A stretch of DNA of 64,000 bases from Parabacteroides johnsonii DSM 18315 (GTDB lineage: Bacteria > Bacteroidota > Bacteroidia > Bacteroidales > Tannerellaceae): assembly GCF_025151045.1 (NCBI RefSeq), contig NZ_CP102285.1, forward strand, positions 2,976,001-3,040,000, given 5' to 3'. Positions 8,274 to 15,333 of this stretch are shown in pieces. The notes beneath the pieces are model-generated. The model saw only the letters and a program-made list of their open reading frames with translations. It was not told the origin of the DNA and made no database searches. Position 1 is the stretch's first letter. Each line of letters opens with the position of its first letter. A program made the translations under genes and the position numbers.

Positions 8274-8858
8274 CTATGTATTTATCAGATTGCTGATTTC
8301 AACTTTCAGGTTCTCTTTTCTTTTGCTATCCATCACACCACAAGCGGATAACTCCGAATAGAGTTGTATCAGGTGAAGCAACTTTTTATAATCCCGTTGG
8401 TGTATCTGATAAAGTGCATTAATCTGTTTAGACTGGTTGTTTATCACATCGGCATGATTGCCGAACTCTTCGCTTAACTTTTTTAGCACGGCTGTTTGTC
8501 TCTCTTGGCTGGCTTCCAGTTGAGAGAGAATAAGGGTTTCTAAAGTTCTGCCGATAGCATCGAAACGTAAAGCGATAGAATTTGTAGCTCGTATCATCGG
8601 ATTCAGTTGCTCTTCCTCATAGTGACGAATGAAACGGATAATATCATCCTGTCTCTTATTTATTTTCGCCAGTTCTGATTTTACGGATTCAGGTGCTTCG
8701 GATGGGTTGATATGCGCCTTGTCTATATACCCGAACGCCAACTTTACAACTTCACTCTTTTTCAGTGAATAGCGTTTGCATATCTTCTCTACCAAAGCTG
8801 CCGTTTCCTTGTCTATGGAAATGGTAGTGAATATCGTTTTTCGACTGCTATTTGGCAT
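8274..8858 (-). CDS. BfmA/BtgA-family mobilization accessory protein
   Basis: 194 residues. The N-terminal TTISIDKETAALVEKICKRYSLKKSEVVKLAF is ribbon-helix-helix-like, and a long helical region follows. The family assists relaxases of mobilizable Bacteroides transposons by binding oriT. It is the upstream partner of the relaxase. The preceding non-coding region holds strong inverted repeats. Confidence 0.8.
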   Translation of the reverse strand: MPNSSRKTIFTTISIDKETAALVEKICKRYSLKKSEVVKLAFGYIDKAHINPSEAPESVKSELAKINKRQDDIIRFIRHYEEEQLNPMIRATNSIALRFDAIGRTLETLILSQLEASQERQTAVLKKLSEEFGNHADVINNQSKQINALYQIHQRDYKKLLHLIQLYSELSACGVMDSKRKENLKVEISNLINT

Positions 8859-9142
8859 GGTAATTACTTTTTTATAGAAATATGAATAGATAAATTCCTG
8901 ATAATAAGCATTACAAAGAAAATGCTTATTACAGGTGTCATTACAGCGTGTTCTTGTAACACGCTAAAGCCGAAGGCTTTGCACCGCAGGGCAAGAGGGA
9001 AGAACAGAACTTGTCCAGTTCCCTCTTGCTCAAATTAGCGAAACGAGCGAAGCCGGAAGGCGTAGCTGTTTCTGCTAAATTGGGGTGATAGTACAAGGAA
9101 GGAGCAGTAATACTTCATTCCTAAATTTGCTACCTTTTGCTT
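8859..9142. other. Candidate oriT region of element B
   Basis: About 280 bp without a gene, directly before the mobilization pair. Two clear inverted repeats are present: AGCGTGTT/AACACGCT (8945-8952, 8958-8965) and CAAGAGGGAA/TTCCCTCTTG (8992-9001, 9019-9028). AAGCC/GGCTT lies between them. Location and structure fit an origin of transfer; the nick site is not identified. Confidence 0.55.
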
Positions 9143-9475
9143 TCACGGCTGATTCTCCAATTGATTAGCTTTTTCAAACTGTTTGTAGGTTTGAGAATCG
9201 GCACGTTCACGAACGAAAGACCGGATATCACTAGCACGATAATAAGTTTTCTTTCCAATGGTAAAGAAAGGTAGTAGCCCGCTTACCCTATAACGTTGAA
9301 GAGTTCGGAAAGATACTTTCAGAAGAAAGGCTAAATCCTGATTATCGAGTATCTTTTCATTATCATCTAATACTTTATCGGTATTGATTAGGGATTTTAA
9401 GTCTTTCCCTATTTCAGTGAGTTTCTTGGATAGCTTCTCCATCCATTTCTCAAAGTTTTCGTTGTCTATATACAT
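9143..9475 (-). CDS. Helix-turn-helix DNA-binding protein (excisionase-like)
   Basis: 110 residues. A helical N-terminus is followed by LDNQDLAFLLKVSFRTLQRYRVSGLLPFFTIGKKTYYRASDI, a winged-helix MerR/Xis-type DNA-binding domain. It has the same length as, and clear homology to, the protein at 19566-19898 in element A (both begin MYIDN). It probably regulates excision or mobilization. Its start lies behind a 12-bp palindrome shared by the two elements. Confidence 0.8.
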   Translation of the reverse strand: MYIDNENFEKWMEKLSKKLTEIGKDLKSLINTDKVLDDNEKILDNQDLAFLLKVSFRTLQRYRVSGLLPFFTIGKKTYYRASDIRSFVRERADSQTYKQFEKANQLENQP

Positions 9476-9508
9476 TTTGCTTCATTTTTTGGTGATACAT
9501 TATGAATG

Positions 9509-9520
9509 TCAATCGATTGA
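9509..9520. promoter_or_regulatory. Palindromic operator TCAATCGATTGA, copy in element B
   Basis: A perfect 12-bp palindrome in a wider conserved block (TCATCAATCGATTGACA), found upstream of both paralogous HTH genes (9475 on minus, 19566 on plus). On the coding strand it follows a GAnnTTTG near-consensus -7 box, so a bound protein would block the transcription start. Confidence 0.65.
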
Positions 9521-9551
9521 TGATGCAAAAATCGGCAGAATGGGGAATCAG

Positions 9552-9580
9552 AAAAAGAGGAGTAGTTACCTACTCCCCTG
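9552..9580 (-). terminator. Intrinsic terminator after the RteC-like gene
   Basis: GGAGTAG-TTAC-CTACTCC (9559-9576) followed on the minus strand by a U-rich tract. It separates the RteC-like gene from the HTH gene. Confidence 0.65.
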
Positions 9581-9630
9581 AAAATAGAATTCAAATAGTT
9601 GTAAATGAGAAAATTATAAAACCATTTTGC

Positions 9631-10011
9631 TTAATGTTTATTAGTTCGTTTACGGGCTTCTTTGTTAATTGCATTCTTTAAAGCATCTAATGTTTTGGTC
9701 AGATTGAATGGTTTACGCATAAAAATAGCATCCAGTTTATCGTATATACTTCCAAATTTTAAATTGAAAAGGACTTCAAAACCGTGAGCTAAACGAACTA
9801 ATGGGACGGGCTTTCCGTCTTTTCCGACTACTTCGCCTAAAAAAGATAACCCTATTACTATTTCAGCAATACCAATAATCCCCAAGTCCTTTGACTTAGG
9901 GATTACGTATAGATCTGATTCGGATGTTGGTGAGATAGGTGAAACAAATGATTCAGGATGCTTAATTTTTAGACTTAATAGTTCTAATTCTACATTGATA
10001 ATAGCTAGCAC
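9631..10011 (-). CDS. RteC-like regulatory protein
   Basis: 126 residues. Homologous to the 131-residue protein at 19040-19435: both share an IxxxExxLLxxxIKHPE-type N-terminus, an IAEIVIGLSFLGEVVxxDGKPVPLVRLAHGFEVLFNLKFG-type centre and a MRKPFNLTKTLDALKNAI-type C-terminus. This resembles the RteC domain that controls excision genes in CTnDOT-type elements. It sits between a small partner gene (10031-10264) and the HTH gene, the same order as in element A. Confidence 0.7.
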   Translation of the reverse strand: MLAIINVELELLSLKIKHPESFVSPISPTSESDLYVIPKSKDLGIIGIAEIVIGLSFLGEVVGKDGKPVPLVRLAHGFEVLFNLKFGSIYDKLDAIFMRKPFNLTKTLDALKNAINKEARKRTNKH

Positions 10012-10030
10012 TTTATGCAGATAAGAATTT

Positions 10031-10264
10031 TTAAGCGCATTTTTCCCCCTGCTCGCACTGATATAGCTCTTTTAAGGGTGCTATCTCAATACGAGTGAGA
10101 TTCAGCATCCGAAAGATGTTGGAGTTATCTTTTGAATTGCCAATTGTTGCTATGCACCTGATAAATTCGTCATAAGCGTCTTGCATTTCTGTGTCAGTTA
10201 CTTTTTGTGAGGAATCAGTCAATAAGATGATAATCCTCGTTTTTGATAAATCATTCATAAGCAT
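10031..10264 (-). CDS. Small partner of the RteC-like protein
   Basis: 77 residues; may start at the internal methionine (residue 3). Probably the positional counterpart of the 79-residue protein at 18823-19062, which also precedes an RteC-like gene, although sequence similarity is weak. No domain recognised. Confidence 0.5.
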   Translation of the reverse strand: MLMNDLSKTRIIILLTDSSQKVTDTEMQDAYDEFIRCIATIGNSKDNSNIFRMLNLTRIEIAPLKELYQCEQGEKCA

Positions 10265-10341
10265 GAAGTGTTTAATAATTAATGAGTATTAATAATCAGA
10301 CTAAAGTCTGTTACATGTTGCTGAATGATTTCTGTATATCT

Positions 10342-10866
10342 TTAAAACATGAATCCAATCTTTATTGAAATAGCATTATGGCTTAGCTTCTCTGCAAACT
10401 CGGCTGTAAACAATGATTGCTTTTGCGTTTTCAGTCGTTCAAGTTTCTGGGATTCATATCCTAAAGCCAAGAATAACTTCTTACTTTTACAAATAGAATA
10501 TTCTACCCCTGCAGACGGATTCAGATAAAAACCTCCATTAGCATTTTTATTCGGTACAAAACTATATCCAACGCCACATTCTATATAAGGAGTGAACTTT
10601 CTAGGTTTTATGATTAAAAATTTTGCATCGGCAAATAACGGGATCAAAACTTTCTCATAAATGGATAATCCTGTCCCGACACCGACAGAGAACCGTTTGT
10701 TGATGGCATAATACCCCAGAACCTGTAATGAAAAAGGGGTAGCTGCTGGCTCGCTCATGTCAATCCCTGTTCCTACACTTGTTGCAAAAGTGAAGTGTTC
10801 TTTATTTTGTGCTGTCGCCATTGCAATAGTACAGCTTGCTATAATTAGTAGAATAATCTTTTTCAT
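10342..10866 (-). CDS. Outer-membrane beta-barrel protein
   Basis: 174 residues with a signal peptide (KKIILLIIASCTIAMATAQ) and alternating beta strands ending in IKIGFMF, a C-terminal aromatic typical of outer-membrane barrels. Similar in layout to small OmpA/OmpX-like porin-family proteins. Its ATG overlaps the stop of the DUF2271-like lipoprotein gene (ATGA), so the two are co-translated. Confidence 0.7.
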   Translation of the reverse strand: MKKIILLIIASCTIAMATAQNKEHFTFATSVGTGIDMSEPAATPFSLQVLGYYAINKRFSVGVGTGLSIYEKVLIPLFADAKFLIIKPRKFTPYIECGVGYSFVPNKNANGGFYLNPSAGVEYSICKSKKLFLALGYESQKLERLKTQKQSLFTAEFAEKLSHNAISIKIGFMF

Positions 10867-11585
10867 TGGATCGTTACAGTTATGCGTTTTACAATGTGTA
10901 AAGCTGTTGTAAGCCCGGATGTATCTTTATTAATTTCTCCCGAACTTCCATCTGGACTACTATGCCCGGTCAAATTTGCTTCAAATGATTTTTCTCCTGA
11001 TAATAAATCGACATTGGCAGTATATACAATCGCTGGTTGTCCACTTCCTTCTTTACCTCCAGAATAGTTGGCTTCTCCTTCTTTGGCTGATTTAGGGAAG
11101 GCTTCATTGAAATCGGTAGAGTGATTGATTTCTATTTTTACCACGAATTTCTTAAGTACTGTTGTCGGACTTAATTTAATATCAAAACTTTCACGTGGGG
11201 TTGCTCCTGATATGCCATCTGTTAATGGTTCTTTCTTTGTGGGCAAATAAAGTCCATCATCGTATTTTATTCCACATGAATAACACCAATGAGGTAGTGC
11301 TTCTTTTCGTCGGTTTCCTCCCGATGCTTGCCAAGATTGAGTGGCGATCTTATGAGTTACATAGACCGTTGAAAGATAATTTCCTTGTGTATCTTCCAAC
11401 CAGACAGCAATTTGAGGTGGGTTCTTTTTGTTGATACCTAAGAACAAAGGAAAGTCATGCAGCCATTGTTCACCCTGTTCGATACATACCTTTACATCTC
11501 CTTTCTCATACTCAATCAATTCCTGTTGGCAGGAACAAAGGCTGACAAGCCATAAATAAATCAATGTCAATCCCATTTTATTCAT
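10863..11585 (-). CDS. DUF2271-like predicted lipoprotein
   Basis: 240 residues. A lipobox (SLCSC) near residue 19 indicates export and lipid attachment. PPQIAVWLEDTQGNYLSTVYVT, ASGGNRRKEALPHW and the SGATPR segment fit DUF2271, which is often found with flavin-binding periplasmic redox proteins. Here it is next to an FMN nitroreductase-like gene. An 18-bp operator-like site lies 31 bp upstream of the ATG, matching two sites in front of the TetR gene, so it is probably in the TetR regulon. Confidence 0.7.
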   Translation of the reverse strand: MNKMGLTLIYLWLVSLCSCQQELIEYEKGDVKVCIEQGEQWLHDFPLFLGINKKNPPQIAVWLEDTQGNYLSTVYVTHKIATQSWQASGGNRRKEALPHWCYSCGIKYDDGLYLPTKKEPLTDGISGATPRESFDIKLSPTTVLKKFVVKIEINHSTDFNEAFPKSAKEGEANYSGGKEGSGQPAIVYTANVDLLSGEKSFEANLTGHSSPDGSSGEINKDTSGLTTALHIVKRITVTIQ

Positions 11586-11615
11586 ATTAGTTTTATTAAA
11601 TTGTTATTTTATTAT

Positions 11616-11633
11616 TGTTACTAACCGGGAACA
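11616..11633. promoter_or_regulatory. TetR operator, site 3
   Basis: TGTTACTAACCGGGAACA, matching the two sites at 13221-13238 and 13245-13262. Located between the nitroreductase stop and the DUF2271-like gene start. Confidence 0.65.
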
Positions 11634-11650
11634 TGGCAAGCAAAAAAATA

Positions 11651-12607
11651 TTAGACTAGTAATGTTTCAATCTTTTTACGGGGAGAATAAGGGATTTGCT
11701 TTGCATAACCAATTCTCATTATTAATGTTGGGTGTTCCTTATTGACAGGTAATTTCTCTCGTAAGTCAAAAGCTAATGCCGCAACTTCGCACGGCTGATT
11801 CAAAAAAGCATAAGCAATCCCGATCTCAGTTACTTTTAACAGAAAGCGTTGGAGTGTTCGCCCCAAGTTAATCCACTCTTCGATTGTATCTCGTTGTGTG
11901 GTGCATACAACAAAATGCGAGGAAGAATCTATTTTCTTTCTATCCGATTTGTTTTGTGCATTAGGTTTTAAGAATAAGCTAACTATGGGACGTGCTAATA
12001 TTCTAGGAAGTGGTGGATTTCCGAAAACCAAATAACTTAGCCCGTTATGTGTAGCCTCAACTTGTTTTTTATTAAACCTCATCCACGAAAGCAATTCATT
12101 CTTGAAAGCAATATCAGCCATTTGAATTTCATTCCCTTTCATTATGTATTGGGTTATTGTATTTGCAAATGGCGTATTTATTTCAGTAAAGTAGAATTGA
12201 ATACCATTTTCTTTTGGAATGGATTGAAGTTGTTGCAGAATTCCATCTGATATTTTATTGCCATTATAGATATTGCGGTTTGTCTGTCGTTTCTCAATTT
12301 GATGGAATAGGGAATCTTCAATTGTGAGATCATTTTTCGTTAATTCAAGAATAATCGCTTCTATACTGCATTCTATTATATGGGTAGTGTAACCAAAATA
12401 GCTGGCAGCGATGCATAAGTTTTCAACAGCACAGCCTAAGCTAATAAATAACTCACGATTGTTTCTATCAACGACAGGTAACGCTACATCTAAGTTGGGG
12501 AGAACCGTAATAGTACTGTCCGTAATATGAAACTTCCAAGGCTGTGTGTTATGTCCCGAAGGAGCTTTGGAAGCATAACTGGCTATTTGTATGAAATCAG
12601 TTTTCAT
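11651..12607 (-). CDS. Acg-like nitroreductase-fold FMN oxidoreductase
   Basis: 318 residues. ASYASKAPSGHNTQPWKFHI at the N-terminus is the FMN-binding motif of Acg-type nitroreductase-like proteins, and RNNRELFISLGCAVENLCIAAS follows. The full two-lobed length matches Acg proteins. The substrate is unknown. Its start overlaps the end of the TetR gene by 11 nt, so regulator and enzyme form one operon, suggesting response to a redox-active or nitroaromatic compound (inference). Confidence 0.8.
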   Translation of the reverse strand: MKTDFIQIASYASKAPSGHNTQPWKFHITDSTITVLPNLDVALPVVDRNNRELFISLGCAVENLCIAASYFGYTTHIIECSIEAIILELTKNDLTIEDSLFHQIEKRQTNRNIYNGNKISDGILQQLQSIPKENGIQFYFTEINTPFANTITQYIMKGNEIQMADIAFKNELLSWMRFNKKQVEATHNGLSYLVFGNPPLPRILARPIVSLFLKPNAQNKSDRKKIDSSSHFVVCTTQRDTIEEWINLGRTLQRFLLKVTEIGIAYAFLNQPCEVAALAFDLREKLPVNKEHPTLIMRIGYAKQIPYSPRKKIETLLV

Positions 12608-13220
12608 CTTGAAATACCTTATTTATTAAAACTTCAATTCCTTCGTTTATCTGTTCCCATCCTGAATTCTCATTCAGAGGAATGCCATTGTAAACCGGAC
12701 AAAAATCTTCCAGCATTACCAAATAAGTAATTGATGCTGTCAGCATAGAGGCTATTGCTGCAATTTCCTTTTGGGGATGTCCTGTTAGTTCGCTTACTTT
12801 CTTTACAAGGTCTATTCCTACTTTTTCCCGTTGCTCTCTTAGCTTTACAATCATATCATTATTACAAGATAATTCCCAGCGATAAAGCCTTTTCAAAGTA
12901 GGATTATTCCTTAATTGCTCAATCTGTCCTTGAAACATACTTTTCACGAATGCAGGTAGTTTTTCACGGCTGGGATATTCAAGAGGGAAATTGATCCAAA
13001 AATCATGTTGCCGTATGTAAGCAGCCATAAGTCCCTCTACCGAACCGAAATAACGGTATATCAATATCTTTGAAACACCTGATTGGGTAGCTATAGCGTT
13101 AATGCCGATTTTCTCGAAGCCATCTTCGGCAATCATTTTACCGATAGTATCTAGCAACCGCTTTTCGGTAGCTTCCCGATCTCTTTCTCCTGTTATGCTT
13201 TTTCCTTTCATTTTACGCAT
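12597..13220 (-). CDS. TetR-family transcriptional regulator
   Basis: 207 residues. The N-terminal HTH is evident in GINAIATQSGVSKILIYRYFGSVEGLMAAYI, the TetR signature. The C-terminal domain is a helical ligand pocket of unknown specificity. A second ATG three codons in (13211) may be the true start, because an operator abuts codon 1. Two operators flank its -7 box, indicating autorepression; a third lies in front of the DUF2271-like gene. Confidence 0.85.
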   Translation of the reverse strand: MRKMKGKSITGERDREATEKRLLDTIGKMIAEDGFEKIGINAIATQSGVSKILIYRYFGSVEGLMAAYIRQHDFWINFPLEYPSREKLPAFVKSMFQGQIEQLRNNPTLKRLYRWELSCNNDMIVKLREQREKVGIDLVKKVSELTGHPQKEIAAIASMLTASITYLVMLEDFCPVYNGIPLNENSGWEQINEGIEVLINKVFQDEN

Positions 13221-13262
13221 TGTTACTATTCGGGAACAAATGTATGTTACTTATCGGAAACA
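13221..13262. promoter_or_regulatory. TetR operator pair flanking the -7 box
   Basis: Site 1 TGTTACTATTCGGGAACA (13221-13238) and site 2 TGTTACTTATCGGAAACA (13245-13262) lie 24 bp apart. The minus-strand -7 box TACATTTG occupies 13237-13244 between them, and a TTTG -33 element follows about 20 bp upstream. Binding would occlude the promoter completely. Confidence 0.75.
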
Positions 13263-13433
13263 TGCAAATAATATGCTTGGTAAATTTGCAGTGGTAGAAA
13301 GTTTTTTGCTATCAAGCCAATGCTGAACTTACTATGCCATCCTTGGACAGTTTAGAAAACGGCTCTTGATTCTTCTTTCATTTGCTGGTGAAATAGAATC
13401 AACACGTTTTATAAACCATTTAAAATTAAAAGT

Positions 13434-13748
13434 ATGGAAGTAGTAACCATCGAAAAAAGAACATTCTCGTATGTCTGCGAGCGGTTCACAGAGTTTGCCA
13501 AACGGATAGAAAGTTTATGCAGCACTCATACCCAAAAAGTAGAAAACTGGCTGGATAGTCAGGAAGTATGCTTGTTGTTAGGCTTTAGCAAACGAACGCT
13601 GCAATATTACCGAAGTAGCGGACGGCTGGCTTATTCTCAAATAGGGAGCAAGATTTATTATAAATCTGCTGATATTGGAAAGATTATTTCAAACTGTGAA
13701 ATAAAGAATCAATCACCCAAACAAATCATGCCTTATGAAAAGAACTAA
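13434..13748 (+). CDS. Helix-turn-helix protein (MEVVTIEKRTF type)
   Basis: 104 residues. A helical N-terminus precedes LDSQEVCLLLGFSKRTLQYYRSSGRLAYSQIGSKIYYKSADI, a winged-helix MerR/Xis-type domain. Closely related to 25274-25561 in element A, including the first 11 residues. It is followed, with a 14-nt overlap, by a DUF3876 gene. Probably regulates mobilization or excision. Confidence 0.8.
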   Translation: MEVVTIEKRTFSYVCERFTEFAKRIESLCSTHTQKVENWLDSQEVCLLLGFSKRTLQYYRSSGRLAYSQIGSKIYYKSADIGKIISNCEIKNQSPKQIMPYEKN

Positions 13749-14028
13749 AGAAGATTATCCGTCCTTCAACCTGTTCTCCATTGTTGGCACATGGGAAAGC
13801 ATTAATCTGAATCCTACGGTTATCATCTACCGGAACGACAAAGATTATCTTCTCTCTATTATATATGTATCGGAAGCCACCAAACAGGCTTCACCCGCCA
13901 CATATGAAATACATAAAGAAGGTAGCTTGTATTTTATCGCTCCTGCTCCTAAACGGATTTACATAGATTATGATCCGGTGAAAGATGTGCTTAACCTTTC
14001 ATCGTTAGGCGATTATCTGCGTAACTAA
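13735..14028 (+). CDS. DUF3876-like small protein
   Basis: 97 residues. WESINLNPTVIIYRNDKDYLLSIIY and the terminal YDPVKDVLNLSSLGDYLR fit the DUF3876 family seen beside HTH genes in Bacteroidales mobile elements. Function unknown. Translationally coupled to the preceding HTH gene. Confidence 0.65.
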   Translation: MKRTKEDYPSFNLFSIVGTWESINLNPTVIIYRNDKDYLLSIIYVSEATKQASPATYEIHKEGSLYFIAPAPKRIYIDYDPVKDVLNLSSLGDYLRN

Positions 14029-14109
14029 TCAATCAACCAGCTAGTCATTTTACTGATTAGCCACTTAGCAATCTTGAAATCAATATTTCAATAAAACAAT
14101 CTTTCAATC

Positions 14110-14403
14110 ATGGAATTAATAGATAAAGATACACCGCAAGTTAAAGAGTTCATTTCTTCGCTCGATTCAATGTTGAACGGTATTGAATCAATTATCAAGC
14201 ACTATAAGCCCCATTTGAACGGAGAACGTTTTCTTTCCAATCATGAGATTTCTAAAAAGCTAAATGTCAGTTTACGAACTCTGCAAGAATGGAGAGATAC
14301 GGGATTAATCCCCTTCATTCAGATAAAAGGTAAAATCATCTACCGACAAAGTGATATTGATAAACTGCTCCAAAAGCATTACTTTGAAAGCTGGAAGGAA
14401 TAA
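14110..14403 (+). CDS. Helix-turn-helix protein (second of a pair)
   Basis: 97 residues. The N-terminal helix region (SSLDSMLNGIESIIKHYKP) precedes LSNHEISKKLNVSLRTLQEWRDTGLIPFIQIKGKIIYRQSDI. Related to 14966-15268 and to 25566-25847, each of which follows an HTH protein of the other type. The recurring pair suggests the two subfamilies work together. Confidence 0.8.
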   Translation: MELIDKDTPQVKEFISSLDSMLNGIESIIKHYKPHLNGERFLSNHEISKKLNVSLRTLQEWRDTGLIPFIQIKGKIIYRQSDIDKLLQKHYFESWKE

Positions 14404-14424
14404 CCTGCCACCCTCGGAAACATT

Positions 14425-14610
14425 GTTTTTCGGAATTTAATTTGAATCATTGACTTTTTCAGTGAAGTATTTAGTCTGTGCAAGTCTTTAGATAAAAATA
14501 CGCTCGAATGTAATGAGAGGAAGATTTTTATCTAAACCGAAGGCTCGGACTTGAACAGGCTAAATACGGAACTTACCTTTGTCAATGCTTCATATTGAGT
14601 TCTGGAAAAC
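14425..14610. repeat. Long imperfect inverted repeat (about 186 bp)
   Basis: Arms 14425-14499 and 14524-14610 pair over most of their length. Perfect inner arms of 13 bp (TTTAGATAAAAAT at 14487-14499, ATTTTTATCTAAA at 14524-14536) are enclosed by 14468-14486/14553-14571 (17 of 19 match) and 14443-14454/14581-14592. It fills the gap between two HTH pairs and may be a structured RNA, a protein-binding site or a small non-autonomous element. Confidence 0.65.
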
Positions 14611-14662
14611 TTACTTTAAAAGAAAAGGATTGAGAAAATGAATTTTGAAAAGTAATTTATAT

Positions 14663-14959
14663 ATGGATATAGTAGCAATAGAAAGAGTTTCCTTCGATTC
14701 TTTTAGAAAGAAGTTGGAACAGATTGTATCATGGGCAGATAATACTTCTTTATCTCCCTCTGATATGCGTATTGAGAAAGAATGGATAGAGGGTAGAACA
14801 TTGGCAGCTTCCTTAAATATTCCTTTACGAACATTACAGTCTTTACGTGAGAGTGGCAAACTTTCTTTTTCGACTGTTGGCAAGAAGGTATATTATAAGG
14901 TTGCCGAAGTACAAAAACTATTGGATTCAGGTAGAATAAAAGTAACCACTAAAGAATAA
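14663..14959 (+). CDS. Helix-turn-helix protein
   Basis: 98 residues from the ATG at 14663, chosen because MDIVAIERVSF aligns with the starts of the related proteins at 13434 and 25274; the upstream ATG at 14645 is less likely. The DNA-binding part is GRTLAASLNIPLRTLQSLRESGKLSFSTVGKKVYYKVAEV. First member of the second HTH pair of element B. Confidence 0.75.
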   Translation: MDIVAIERVSFDSFRKKLEQIVSWADNTSLSPSDMRIEKEWIEGRTLAASLNIPLRTLQSLRESGKLSFSTVGKKVYYKVAEVQKLLDSGRIKVTTKE

Positions 14960-14965
14960 TTGCTT

Positions 14966-15268
14966 ATGGATTTATACACGGATGAGGATAGCCAAGAATT
15001 ATTGCAATCGTTAGATAGGGTTTTACCTTATATAGAATATGCATTGAAGAATAATAAGCCCATGTTTGAGGGTGAACGGTATCTGACAAGTGAAGAACTT
15101 TGTTCTATCCTCAAAATCAGCCGTAGAACTTTGCAGTATTATCGAGATGATGGCATTTTCCCTTTTATTCAACTTCCGGGCAAAGTGCTGTTCTGTGAAT
15201 CGGATATTAGAAAGGTTTTGGAAGATAGGTTTCGTTCTGCCTATAATATAGAAGATTATTCTCTTTAG
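14966..15268 (+). CDS. Helix-turn-helix protein
   Basis: 100 residues. LTSEELCSILKISRRTLQYYRDDGIFPFIQLPGKVLFCESDI is the winged-helix part. The N-terminal region (LLQSLDRVLPYIEYALKNNKPMFEGERYL) matches the second-type partners at 14110 and 25566. Separated by 6 nt from the preceding HTH gene. Confidence 0.8.
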   Translation: MDLYTDEDSQELLQSLDRVLPYIEYALKNNKPMFEGERYLTSEELCSILKISRRTLQYYRDDGIFPFIQLPGKVLFCESDIRKVLEDRFRSAYNIEDYSL

Positions 15269-15290
15269 TTTTTAATAGGATGAATATAGA

Positions 15291-15330
15291 AAATCGGCTA
15301 CCGTCCAAATGGATTGGGTAGCCGTTTTTA
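15291..15330. terminator. Bidirectional terminator between HTH operon and integrase
   Basis: CGGCTACC (15295-15302) pairs with GGTAGCCG (15317-15324) and has an A run before and a T run after it. It serves the convergent HTH operon and integrase gene. Confidence 0.75.
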
Positions 15331-15333
15331 TCT

